NCBI RefSeq assembly: GCF_000972845.2
Contig: NC_040028.1
Coordinates: forward strand, 10,176,038-10,240,037
Reading direction: 5' to 3'
From: Larimichthys crocea
Lineage: Eukaryota > Chordata > Actinopteri > Sciaenidae
Length of the DNA: 64,000 nucleotides
Shown here piece by piece: positions 52,441-63,924 of the stretch. Made by a program: the position numbers and the translations under genes. Every line of letters starts with the position of its first letter. The stretch's first letter is position 1. The notes under the pieces are model-generated. The model was given only the letters and a program-made list of their open reading frames with translations. It did no database searches and was not told where the DNA came from.

Positions 52441-53867
52441 ACAAATGTATTCTGAAGCGTCCTTTGGTCTTGGTATCTTGGTAAAATTAGAAAGAGAATG
52501 AAAAGTATTCATGTATGAGGCCAAACAACTAAATACTTAGCAATAGAGGTTCAACAGCCCTTTCAGGTAGTCTTCCAAAGTAGAACCGCTCTGTTTATTT
52601 GCAGTCAGAAAAAATAGTCAATCTCAGAAATTTAACAGCAATTTGTTGCAGCACTAGACGTTATATTTAAGAGTGGATAAAATGTTGTTTTGTTGCTGCA
52701 CTTTTTGAAAGGCTTTTTTTCACTAATGACAGGTCACAGAACAGAATACAAAGCGTGAGAGAAGGATGACGAAAAACCACGGGCCAGAGTTTTACTGAAA
52801 AGTATGTCTTCTTAGATTGATTACTTATCTTAGAAATACGTGTTATTGTGCTTTTTTTTATTGCACCACACACTTTCAAGGCAGCCGATTGCGATTCTGC
52901 TGTCCTTGTCACCTTGCATTCCTTTTAATTTGCAGCAGGACCACCCTTTTCATCAAGCCCCAGATCGATTATAATTTGTTTTAAGGCTTAGCGGATGAAT
53001 GTAAATAGCCAGGCGCTGACGCTTAAAAAGATATAAGCTAACACACAGGCGGACCAAGCAATCAGCAGGGATGCAGATAGTGAATTCAGTGTTGCTTGTA
53101 ATCTATGTTCTTATTAGAGGGGAGAGCAAATACATCTTGTAATACAATATCCGACTCAGCAATAAATTACCATGTGGCAGAGAGCTGCAGTGGTCAGGCA
53201 GCACGGAGTGTGCCTTCATCGTGTGTGTATTAACACATGCATGCAGAAGTGTAGAGTATTATGTCTTTATGTCTGTGTCTAGCCACTGTATCACAAGTAA
53301 GAGAGGGTAGAGAGAGAAGTTGGCTTATATTCTAATGAGATAAACTTAGAAAGTCACATACTGTCCCCATTATTTCACACTGTGATTTACATTTACTACT
53401 TAGATCCCCTATTGAATATTACGTACTGCCCATTTGCTGGGAAACACTAAAGAAATTGGCTGAGAGATGAAAAGAGAGTTGAGGGTTTCTCTTTGGAGGC
53501 TGGATTTTTGGCTCACAAGATGCAAATAAAAAATAAATAAATAAAAATCACATGTATCACCTTTGAACATCAAAAGGTCACTGGTACATTACTTAGTAGC
53601 CAATGTATTATTTCGGCTAAAACAAACTGTATCTGGTTATGAAATGTCAAAACAAATTACTTACTAAAACATTGCCGTCTTTTATTTATTTATTTTATTC
53701 TTTGTCTTTTTAAATTCCCCTTTTTAATCACCTGCTTTGACAACAGACAGTCTTGGCCTGCTTCTCTTAACATTATTACCTCTTACTTTATAATATACGT
53801 AACTTTTGCCAAGTGCTTGCTCATGGTGGGTATTGTTAGTTGCCTCTATAACTTATATTACAAAGAG

Positions 53868-53950
53868 TAGATCCAGACCTGCTCTATATATAAAGTGTCA
53901 TGAGATAACTTCTGATGTGATTTGGTGCTATATAAATAAAACTGAATATT
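53868..53950 (-). mobile_element. teleost interspersed repeat fragment (TTATTTATATAGC type)
   Basis: On the minus strand it reads CAGTTTTATTTATATAGCAC, CAAATCACATCAGAAGTTAT, CTCATGACACTTTATATATA and GAGCAGGTCTGG. I know this segment as a widespread fish repeat end. Only one end is present. Confidence 0.65.
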
Positions 53951-53999
53951 GATAAGTAAATGTCCACCTGAAAGAGCTATTTTTTAACATCTGATGTTT

Positions 54000-54020
54000 T
54001 TTGTTTGTTTGTTTGTTTGT
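54000..54020. repeat. (TTTG)n microsatellite
   Basis: Five TTTG units. Confidence 0.85.
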
Positions 54021-54229
54021 CTGTTATTCTGCTTGGTCTATTTTCTGCCATATTTTAATAAGCTATTACATAGATACAGCCCACTGTGTAAACGGAGGAT
54101 ACAGCAGAGTGGATGGGTGAAAGTGATGAATCTTTAGAGTCTTCAAACAACAGAGTCCCTCTGCATAAACTCTATCATTCAGTGAACTTGAACAAACAGC
54201 CCTCTTCTTCTCCTTCCGTACATTTTTTA

Positions 54230-54560
54230 ATTGTTTGTACAGCTAGCGGGTAGATGCATCTTTGTTATAGCGTGTACATCTGGAAAGCTTCTCAGTTATT
54301 CATTAATTGTGCTCTGGTGGGCCGTTGTGTAATTGTTTCTACCACCACACTGGAAGTGGCTGGCCAAAGGAGCTTAGTATTAATTTTCCCGGCCACAGCC
54401 AAGGGATTAGATGTGCTTTCCCTTGGCAAGGCTGTTTGGCAGCCACACTTATCTGCAGCGACTTACAAGGCTTATTGAACATTAGCATGCAATTATCTTT
54501 GATGGTCTAACTTTCCTGCTGGCTGACAAGACCCAATTATTCCCTGTTAGGGCTTTTCTG
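54230..54560. promoter_or_regulatory. candidate conserved non-coding element in intron 1
   Basis: Dense in factor-like words with no repeats: GCATCTTTGTTATAG (SOX-like), CAGTTATTCATTAATTGTGC and GTGTAATTGTTTC (homeodomain). It also has CCTTGGCAAGG with TTTGGCAGCCA (NFI-like half-site pair), CACTTATCTGC (GATA), and TAGCATGCAATTATC. This is the most enhancer-like stretch of the right half of the window; conservation is not tested. Confidence 0.38.
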
Positions 54561-56208
54561 AGGACATGACATGAATATCAAGGTGCAAGGAAAGCAGAGA
54601 AAATAAAAATGTCATCTGGTTGAAATGGACTCTTAATAAAACCGGTTGTACACTAGAACACGTTTGAAACACTGATTGATTTTTAACTGCTTTTCATCGT
54701 TCATCATAAACAGCTATGGATTTTACTGATGTTTTTGCCCCTCACTTGTCGATATGTTCCAACTTAAATGACTGTTGTGTGCTTGGAGGTGATATCACCA
54801 GTTGCCAGAAGACCTTCATCATCCTATGATCATTTTAGAACTGACACCAAATCGGCTTGAAGTTTAAATACCTTAAACTATCCCATTTCCCCAGGCTCAT
54901 AATGATTGCATTTAGAGGTAAGACAGAAGGGAAGGTCTCATCCATTTTCAATTAGAGAAAACTATTTGAGAACAACAGAACAGAGACATCAAACAGTCTG
55001 GAAAATACAATCAAATCAATATGCACATATAGCGGTAGCAGATTGCCAAAGAATGCAAAAATAATTCAAAGGACCATTATAACACTTTTTTTTGCAAATA
55101 TAAAATGATACATTTCACTTGAAAAACATGTGACTTCACCCATTATAGAGAAAGCCCATATTGTATTTATGTGCTCAATATGCAATTTAGATTTTTATGA
55201 TAGCCCCTGAATGTAGCATTCATTATTTAGGGTGGAGTCTGTCAACAAACAGCCTGGGGCCAGATGTGCACTTTCATTGGCTCAATTTTATTATTCCTTT
55301 TATTTACACCAGAGACATCATTTCCTTTCCCTGAATTTATGTTGTTTCCATTTTATACTTTATTGTGAGGCATTCAGAAGTCTGTTTTAATATGAGCTCT
55401 ATAAACTATAACAATTAATTTTAGACTTTGTCTCGTGATCATAGCAATATAACTGCCAATGATGGTTTATAATGCAAGAGCTATGAATAGACACAGCTGA
55501 GTGTAATGGTCATGAATAAGGACAGCTGCACTGGCCTTGTTGAACCTTGCCAATGTGACACAATCTGTGAAATTGTGCTACTTATTTGCTGTTTTTTTCC
55601 ACTGACAGGTGGCAAGTTACTGAATCAGTTCACTTTTCTAGTTTCTGTATCCCCTGAGCTCATCCCGGACTGCTTTTCGGAAGCCACTAATAGTTTTATC
55701 AGACCTAGAGTCAGTTTTCTTTTACCTTGATTACCTCAGAGCCCTCACATGCCTCCAATTAGAGAAGACTCTACTACCTTTTAAGATCACTTTCTTCTCC
55801 TGCACCTCTTCCTCGCTTTGTTTCTCATCCTTTGCAGTCTATCACCTCATTTCCTCTGATTGCCTTTTGCTCACTGCCCATGTTAAGTCACCGCACAGTG
55901 AGCATGAGGGGGAGAGGGGATCAATTCTCTCCCTCATCAGCAGTCAATATCTGGTCGATGGCAAGAAAAGGAGAGGAGGAAACTCTATTGATGATTAAAG
56001 AGGTGTTGTCATGTCTGATTTTCTCTTTATATCTTGCTCACCTGGGGCCTTGTGATAACATTGGTATTGATTCTAACAAGCCAGTGCTTGGTAATTCAAT
56101 AATGGCAAAGATGTAGCTGGAAACAAAGGCAATAGCATTTATGAGTTGTTTTAATGTAGCCACAGACAGTTTGTGTTAAAATACCTTTAACTAAGTGACT
56201 GATGAAGA

Positions 56209-56210
<2 letters not shown>

Positions 56211-56255
<45 letters not shown>
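56211..56255. repeat. (TG)n microsatellite
   Basis: About 22 uninterrupted TG units. Confidence 0.94.
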
Positions 56256-56256
<1 letters not shown>

Positions 56257-56467
56257 TGTACAGGAGCACCTGTATTGGCCAAGGTGAAGTTACCTGCAAG
56301 GGTTTATGACCAATGACCCTCTTGCTGTAAATTGATTGGATTATTAACAGTCTGGCTGTCAGCAGAGAAAAAAAAACAAAAATCCCTTATTAACCCTGAG
56401 GTGTTTTAACGTAGTTGTGTGTAATGTATGTACACACACGCGTCACATGTTAATTGTTATTCAAGAA

Positions 56468-56593
56468 GGGTTAAATCTGGGGCAACTGGACCTGGTTGTA
56501 GATCCGTGAAGATGTGATGTTTCACTTCTCATCCAGGAGGCTTCTTTACTGAAGGATCTACAACCAAGTCCTGGTTTAACCCAGATTAAACCC
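56468..56593. repeat. inverted-repeat element (nested 14-bp and 13-bp arms)
   Basis: Outer arms GGGTTAAATCTGGG (56468-56481) and CCCAGATTAAACCC (56580-56593) pair at 13 of 14 positions. Inner arms TGGTTGTAGATCC (56493-56505) and GGATCTACAACCA (56554-56566) pair perfectly. The loop has GAAGATGTGATGTTTCAC, CTTCTCATCCAGGAGGCTTC. I recognise the TTGTAGATCC ... CTCATCC.GGAGGCTTCTT module as a recurrent fish repeat, possibly a retroelement terminus; family is uncertain. Confidence 0.8.
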
Positions 56594-57539
56594 TCCCCAA
56601 AGCAAGATGACCTGGACCTGGAAGACTGATAACCTTCACAGATATGTTAGTTTTCTTTTTTTTTCTATTTTGTGTCATCATACCTTCTATGCATTTCCTT
56701 AAGTGATCATTACTTCTGGTGTTCTGAAGGCAGAGGTTGTATTTTTTTATCTGTCTGTAATATTTGGTTATTTAGGAGTCTAAAAGTTGAGTCTGTGTCA
56801 CAAAAAGTAAGTGATGAGAAGAAATATGACAGGCAAGGACAAACATTAAGGTGGAGCCAAGAGGGACAGTGACAGAGAGGGACACACTGGTAATCAGAAT
56901 TTCAGTCTTGAGTGTAATAAAGGTCTTAAGGTGAGACTAAATGGCCTGGGCTGATAAGAGGAGTAATGGGGTAAACCTAAGTCTCCTCATTATTCTGAAT
57001 TTGGTGATGTAGTGGTACTAATAGGACATTGCTGTGTTAGCCAAGATCCAATTTAACACAGTCATTCAATTAGAATAAATCAGTAAATGGAAGAAAGTAT
57101 GGGTTTCTACTATTTTTGATTTGCTCTGTGAGATGGGATTCATTCTAAATAATCTACAGAGAGGGTCTGTTAGTATCAACTAAAGCACAATCAACCGAAA
57201 CACCAGTCGAAGAAACAGTTGTTCAGCTGAGGGTAAAAATCAGTGTCTTCATGAAAACTTTGTCACAAATGTAGCCGTCAGGTGCACGGAATGAGCAAAA
57301 TGAGCAGAATTGGCCTGGCAGACTGTGTAAGACAAACACAGACACGCACTGATGCAAGACAAAGAGCTTGTTGAGCAATAACTGCACTACAGCAAGAACA
57401 AGTTATGCTTCCTGACACATAATTTGATTTTAATGAACAACAAGTCACAAAGAATGAAGCTCAAAAAGCCTGTTTCCATCGGCGTCCATCTGCAGAGCTA
57501 GGCTAATGAAGTGCCTGGCACATAGCACCTGGGCAGGGA

Positions 57540-57555
57540 GGGGGGGGGGGGGGGG
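57540..57555. repeat. poly-G run (16)
   Basis: A homopolymer G tract following GGGCAGGGA. Confidence 0.9.
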
Positions 57556-57592
57556 CATTTAGCCTGACAGTGGCACACAGCCTCCTCTCCAA

Positions 57593-57620
57593 ATATATAT
57601 ATATATGTATATACACACGC

Positions 57621-57658
<38 letters not shown>
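57593..57658. repeat. (AT)n(CA)n compound microsatellite
   Basis: An AT run with a TGT interruption, then CACACGCACACGC, then about 21 CA units. Confidence 0.93.
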
Positions 57659-57660
<2 letters not shown>

Positions 57661-57766
57661 CAGTGAACATGCATTCACATCAGAACATCCCATCATCTAT
57701 CTAGCATGTAAAGTTAAATGGGTCAAGGAAGGAGGGAGTGATGGCACTTTGGTCCAGACTGAGATA

Positions 57767-57831
57767 TCAAATCAAATCAAATTTTATTTGTATAGCCCAA
57801 AGTCACAAAATACATTTGCCTCGGAGGGCTT
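57767..57831 (+). mobile_element. teleost interspersed repeat end (TATTTGTATAGC type)
   Basis: ATCAAATCAAATCAAATTTT, ATTTGTATAGCCCAAAGTCA and CAAAATACATTTGCCTCGGA followed by GGGCTT form a segment I recognise as a common fish repeat terminus. It is directly abutted by a different repeat from 57832. Confidence 0.7.
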
Positions 57832-58130
57832 ATATAAATATCTCAACAACTATTGGACTGATTGTCATGACATTTGGTACAGACATTAGAGGCCACAGAC
57901 AATGAACCATAATGACTTTGGTGATCACCGACTGTCCATCCAGTGCCATCATGAGGTCAAAATATGAATGTGTCCAATACTTTAATAAACAATGCCATCC
58001 TCATTAGCCTCAGCTGTACTTTCCTTACTTCTCAATTAGGAAACTGCAGCACACAATTTACGATTTAGTTGAGCTCATCCTCAAAGAGCTGCTACAGTAG
58101 CATGGCTCTAGACTCTGTGTTGTGTTTCCA
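57832..58130 (+). mobile_element. interspersed repeat (CTCAACAACTATTGGA family)
   Basis: CTCAACAACTATTGGACTGA, TTGTCATGACATTTGGTACA, GACATTAGAGGCC, TGACTTTGGTGATCACCGAC, GTGCCATCATGAGGTCAAAA, CCTCAGCTGTACTTTCC and TAGCATGGCTCTAGACTCTG appear in the order of a widespread teleost repeat that I recall. The usual tract rich in GTTAGCATG words is deleted, and the coding status of the family is unknown to me. Confidence 0.7.
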
Positions 58131-58849
58131 TTTATACTAGCATTTATACTATATGTTGAGTGACAGCACTTGACAAGAAACAACAAAGTAAGATTAAAAG
58201 ATTATTGTCAGGACTTCGGTTGGTTTTTACTTGGGAAAAAAAATTAAAAACGGAGCAGGTGGGCAGAATTGTCCCCAGGTTGAAATGACTGATTAAATGA
58301 GATTGATGAAGAAAAAGGAGAGAGAAGAAACAGGAGGGAGAAGTGAAGCCAAACTACTCAGACGAATCAGCCAAGTCAGCCCAGCCAAGCTGTCAGAGGC
58401 TGGGTAGTGCTTCGCATGCAGTCTAACAGATCCCACTCTAACATTCTTGCACCATGTTCGTGTGTGCGGTGACGCGGGATTACCACGTCTGACTGTCAGC
58501 TAATACTGTCAGCCCTTTCTCTTTGCATATCTAAGTCGAGGTACACACATTCGCATATGCACAAGCGAGCGAGCGCATGCACACTCTTGTCGCCTTAACA
58601 TAACAACATAACCATCCACCTGTCACTCAGTCTCTGTCTCTGTATCTTGCTCTCTCTCCCCCTCACAAACACATATGCACATTAGTCTGTTTTGTGTCTG
58701 TGCCACCTTCTTGCACACCCAACGCCCACAGACAAATTATGTGCCCAAAACCCAACAAGATGCTCAAGTGCTGTATGCATTCACCCGAAATGACAGCTTT
58801 TCTGAACATAGGCTGAGTTAAATCCTTGCGTTCTAGACAGCAGCTTGCA

Positions 58850-59080
58850 GATTTATAGATCTCTCTCTCACAGATGATGCAGCAAGACACACTTTACCAG
58901 CTAAGAAATCCTTTTTATCTAAGTGCTGTGGCATGCCAAATTGGCCTAGATTATGCCTCTGTGACCATTTAGCCCACTTTACTAAACATTTTAATTGGCT
59001 ATAACTGTGCATTCTAATCATCTATAAACTAATGGGTGTGCTTAATGAAATACAGCCATAGAAATAGCTAATCTTTCATT
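58850..59080. promoter_or_regulatory. candidate conserved non-coding element in intron 1
   Basis: Contains CTTGCAGATTTATAGATC, CATTTTAATTGGC, TTCTAATCATC, TATAAACTAATGGG and GTGCTTAATGAAATAC in unique AT-balanced sequence. Function is inferred. Confidence 0.3.
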
Positions 59081-60159
59081 GAAGAAGAGGAATTTTTATT
59101 CAAAGTGAAAGAAAAAAAAACAATCAGGAGGCCTCACTGCAACAGAGGCACATCTTTGTTGTTAAAGACTGGATGTTCCACACACTCTTTTTGCATAAAA
59201 TAAGAAAAGTAGGGACTTTTGTGTACTTAAAGGGAAGTCTAGATAATTTCAAATACACCTCAACTTCCCACATAAAGAGCAGCTCAGACACCACTGCAAT
59301 ACCAGAAGTAGCATGAGAGGGGGGAAAAAAAAAGCCCAACAGACTGTGATGCAATAAAGCTGCTATGGACAGAGCATCAGCACAGTCAGCAGAGTACCAT
59401 TCTCAAGGATGTGTATCAGATTATGTGAAATGAGGGCTATAAATGACACTGGAGTATGCTTTCCCCAAACCTGCCTCAAAAAAAGATACTTGAACTAAAA
59501 CTGAAAGAAGTCCCAAAATTAAAACAGACACAAAAAGCTCACCACAAAATAAACTCTTTTAGCAGAAACTGAAAACAAAAGTAAAAACAAAACTTTGGCT
59601 TTAGATTGAACTTTGAAAAACGTTTTTCAGAGCTGTAGATGGCAGGAGATTGTATTGTATATTTTACACGCATGAAGTGCCGAGTGGGAAGCCTCCTGAA
59701 CAGAAGTGGTGGTGTGTAACTCTGGGTGTGGTGTTTGATTATGTGGCCGTTCAGAGCAAAGCTGTCATGTTGCTTTCCCATTTAGATCGCATCTCCTCAG
59801 GGGGAAACACTTGTTCGTGCGTCTGCCACGTACAGTCACGGCATGGCAACCTCGATTTCATCAAAGAGATGGGCAGAAGAGAAAAAAGAAAAAAAAAGAG
59901 AGAGTATGGGTGTTTGCAGCAAATGTATGGCGTATGTGGTGTGTTTATGCTCTTTCTTTCCTGTCCTCGTGTGTGATGATGCATACAGTTTTTGTGTGTT
60001 CCCTTACAATATGCCTGAGAGTGTGTGAACAATGAAAATTTAATGAAACCAACTGGTAGTGTATGATTGCAGTACATCATATTTCCATCCTTTCGGGCGC
60101 TGCTTTGATGAAGCCAGCGCCTTCATTTTCAGACAGTGTTGTAAAGTTCAGGTGCACAT

Positions 60160-60740
60160 CACAAAAAGTATTGACCTTTCTGCCCGAATGCCGTCAGAAT
60201 TGATAATCAAGGAATTAAGTGAATTAGAGGCTGGCAAGGGCATTTAGAGAGGGTGAGGGATGGATATGTGAGAGGGACTGTAATGAAGTCAATGGCGCGA
60301 GAGTAATGCCCCATCACCCGGCACCGACAGCACCCCTGCCACACACACACCTCCCCCGCTCCTCCCACCCTGCTGCAATACCTTTGGGCATCGGGGCAGA
60401 AGATATTAAAAAACTGTGGCACATCCTTTTCAAGGACGATTAGACGTTTCTCCCCTTTGGTCTCCTTATTTACAGTTTGCCACAGACTCCGCTGAGATGG
60501 CTCAGGAGCAATATTTTGCAAGATAACATTCATATCAAAACCTTGTTTACAATGTGATGCCTGGCATTTCCTTCTGTTTTCATCACAAACAAAAAAAAAA
60601 GGCTTCCCTGCCATCACAAGCCAGCTTTGAGCCAACATTGAAAGCCTGTAAGATGGCAGCTGTTTCTGACAACCATATGCTAATTCATGACGATACTCAT
60701 AAATCTGATAAGATTACTCTGGAATATTTAAGCAATACTG
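60160..60740. promoter_or_regulatory. candidate conserved non-coding block in intron 1
   Basis: High-complexity stretch with GAATTGATAATCAAGGAATT, AAGTGAATTAGAGG, AACCTTGTTTACAATGTG (forkhead/SOX-like), GATGGCAGCTG and ATGCTAATTCATGACG (POU-like). A 143-codon open frame on the minus strand (60207-60638) has no recognisable product, so I read it as stop-poor non-coding sequence. Confidence 0.28.
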
Positions 60741-61804
60741 TCCATTTACAGTGAAGCTACCTGCAAAGCACACCGCTTTATTTCAAAAGTTTCTTTGTTA
60801 CATCCAGATGCCCACCTTCTGAAGATCTCACAAAGTTATCTGAGGTGTGCGTTAGGAAGGGGAGGAGGAGGCAGGATGGAAGATAATGCATCTCAACTTT
60901 CCTCTTGATGATTCAACTCCAATGCAGCCTGTAACTTGTCACTGCTTCTCAAAACTGTTCTGTAACAAATGCCAAATGGCATAAATATTCATGAATTTGT
61001 CGTTTGGAAAATAAAAAAAAATTGATTCGCAGAGTGGAGTGAGCCTACTCTCAGAGTCAGAGGAGTATGGGATATTTTTCAGTGTCACAATAAACTATAC
61101 AGAGGAGAGGAAAGCAAACAAGAGGTGTCAAATCAAAATTTTCACTTTTTGAATATCGAAGTTAAATTTTAAACTTGATAAACTGATGTAGTCCAAGAAA
61201 TCGATGTGTCCCTCGTCCACATTTGCTTGTATTTTAGGATGTATTACCCACCCTGCAGAGGACCTGCTCTACGAGCTGAAATTCAGGATGGGGATGTTGC
61301 AACAAACACAATGCCCTGCAGCAACCAGTGCACTACACTTGTCTTCTCAACAGAAGTAGTCATATGCTGACAACCAGGATGGGCAGATAGTATGAGAAAT
61401 AAGAAACCCGACTCCCACCCAATTCCATTGTGTCTGTGTGGTCCAGTACACGATGTGCTGGGTTTTTTTGTTTTTTTTTTGTAAGTTTTAAAACCGCTGA
61501 GATTGTGAGCTAAATTGTGGCACAAAGTCTCGGGAGGTCTCGTTAGAGCTGTTGATGTAAGTGAGGATAGGGAAAGAAATGCAGTCATGTAAACTTCTTC
61601 TGACCCTTTCTGTCTGTGTGCAAATGTACCTCACTATGACATTTTTCTGTCTGTACCAGATTTGAGAAAGCGACAGGGCAGTTGTGGGCCAACAAAACTG
61701 AACAAACTTCCAGACTCTGACTGGATCGTTGAATTACTTGCTTATCTATGGGTTGGCACATTGACTTCCCCTGCCTGCTGAGCCTGTTCAATGAGTAAAA
61801 GCTA

Positions 61805-62200
61805 CATTTAAAGCCTCGAAGGAAAACTCCACCCGAATATGTTTTGAGTATCAAACACTCACCCCTGTGGCTCTGAAAAGTTCTCCTCCTTGGAGGACGG
61901 CAGCTGTAAGCCTACACGTTTGTTTGATACTCAAAACGTTGTGGGGTAGACGCTGCCTCAAGAAGATGATCTCAAAAAGCACACTTGAGTTTTTATGGCT
62001 GGTTTCAAGGTCTAAAGCTGACTTTCTGTGCGTTGTATTTTTCTAACAACTTCTGTGGTCATATTTGACCTGTGTCGGATTGTTACAGCAGCACACCCGA
62101 CGGCCAAACAGTGTTCAATTTAATCAAATAAAGAGGGAGATGAAGGGGGTTTTGTCCTTCTACTTTGGTCTAAAATCAAAGTTTTGCTGTCATCTCAGGA
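61805..62200. repeat. probable interspersed repeat with 16-bp inverted repeat
   Basis: GTTTTGAGTATCAAAC (61841-61856) and its exact reverse complement GTTTGATACTCAAAAC (61922-61937) flank a 65-bp spacer with a small internal stem (CTCCTCCTTGGAGGA). The following sequence (AAGCACACTTGAGTTTTTAT, GACGGCCAAACAGTG) has the look of a fish dispersed repeat. The inverted repeat is certain; the transposon nature and outer borders are inference. Confidence 0.55.
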
Positions 62201-62486
62201 AAGGATTTATCTCATAATAACTTGAAAGCGTTGCGTTGGTTCTTTTAACTATGAGAGTAACCTCCTGGAGCCGGAATAAGCAGCTCTGCATGTAAAAAAG
62301 AGTCTTAGAGGGTGGCAGCACTGCCTGTTAAGCTACAGTCTGCCTAAAAAATAAACTTTCTCAAATGTATTTTTGACTATCCTCACTCAACAAACTTGGA
62401 ACATGTTTATAGAAAAGATAGAAAATGTCCCAAGGAGTTAAAAAATAGAGAAAGTGGTGATGAACGAGTCAGCTTCCCCTCCGGAG

Positions 62487-62515
62487 TCTCTCTCTCTTTC
62501 TCTCTCTCTCTCTTC
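62487..62515. repeat. (TC)n tract
   Basis: CT dinucleotide run with a TTT interruption. Confidence 0.85.
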
Positions 62516-63414
62516 TATCACTGCCCCTCTCTCAAACTAATTAGACTTGTCTGTAACCTCACTGTTCCTGCCCCGCTTTCAGTTTTCTTTGTCTAGCAGC
62601 AACGCTTGATCCCATGGACCACAGCTTACTTCGCAAATGGGATTTCAACCCACCACAGAGATTTTTATTATTATTTTTAAACGCATTTCTAAAAAGAAGC
62701 CTACTTTAATACAATGGAAACTAACATGGGGTAGGAGGCAGGACGTTTGAGGAGTGCAGAGAGCCGTGTGTGGCGTGTTAGAAAACATATAAATAAAGAA
62801 AACATGCTATGCTTTCATTATGACTGGACTCTTTAGAGGACTTGTGTAACAGCTGGGAGTAAAGGGCAAATCTGTCAATGAATCCCCGTTTGGTTTTTCT
62901 TTTCTAGTGCCTCTGAAGGCTTTCTCCTTCATCTCTCTGACTGATGTATTTTTAAGCTAAATCTAAAGCCAACATGAAAATGAGCACTGGTCTGCTCACA
63001 GTGTGTCACATAGTGCGGTACTGTGTTTCTTTTGAGATGAGTGTGTATAAAGCCCCCGCGCTTTCATAAACTGACCATCTCCCCCTCTTCCCATCAAAAC
63101 ATTTTTGTCTACACACCATTTCCCTTTCCATGTCTTGCCTCCACCATTTAAAGATGCATTGGACTGATGATAAATAGTTTTTGATGAATGTCTGTCTCCG
63201 TTTTGGTACACTCACATAAAAGAATTTCTGTTCTGTCCATATGGATTCAGGAGTTTCATTATTATATTGTTCAATATCTGTTCCTTTTTGACTGCGAGGG
63301 ACTATATGGTACCAAAGCTACCCATTCCAACAGTAAATTCACATTGATGACACTATTAATGGCAAAGTATGGAGCCATGCCAAATTTACACCTAAATATT
63401 TGAATACGGTAGGA

Positions 63415-63595
63415 GACCCCAGGGTAGTCCCAGACCACAATGGAGAGATTATATATGTAATTTGACTTGGGGACACCTTGGAATCCTGCAGGAGGAGTTG
63501 GAAAATATTATATGACATCTGAAACACCTTGCTGAGCCCGCTGCCACCGTGACCTGACCCTGGACAAGCAGCGGGAAATGGATGGATGGATGGAT
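63415..63595 (+). mobile_element. decayed 3' end of a LINE (non-LTR retrotransposon)
   Basis: CCCCAGGGTAGTCCCAGACC, TGGAGAGATTATATATGTAA, GACACCTTGGAATCCTGCAG, GAGGAGTTGGAAAATATTAT, CCGCTGCCACCGTGACCTGA and ACAAGCAGCGGGAAATGGAT with a GGATGGATGGAT tail reproduce, with many mutations, the last coding lines and 3' end of a LINE abundant in teleosts. The upstream part is missing (5' truncation). I do not fix the clade. Confidence 0.72.
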
Positions 63596-63886
63596 ATGCA
63601 TGAGCTTTTGACATTTATGATAAATCAACAGCTGAATTAATCGCAGTAAGCTGATTTTTGGCACTGATTCATAGAGTAAAACGCCCACCAGGAACTTTAA
63701 GTTAGTGCATTTCCTCGTCCACCATTGCTTTTCCTCTCAATCCATCTCTCATCCACTTACTGTAAGCAGAGGCTATGCGATTGTGGGTGAAAGGGCCTGC
63801 CAGTGGCCACTGATCCCATTACTGAACCTGTTTTTCTAGTGCACGGGTCAACTGGCTGTAGCAAGTGATGCAGGCAAAACAGAGGC

Positions 63887-63889
<3 letters not shown>

Positions 63890-63921
<32 letters not shown>
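63890..63921. repeat. (GT)n microsatellite
   Basis: About fifteen uninterrupted GT units. Confidence 0.93.

Positions 63922-63924
<3 letters not shown>

Noticed and set aside
56493..56566. Hammerhead ribozyme within the inverted-repeat element
   Set aside because: The minus strand has CTGGATGAG and GAAAC, which recall the hammerhead core, but the obligatory CUGAUGA is interrupted by an extra G and the cleavage-site arm is not evident.
60207..60638. 143-codon open frame on the minus strand as a gene
   Set aside because: No recognisable domain, no supporting splice structure; it lies in high-complexity intronic sequence.
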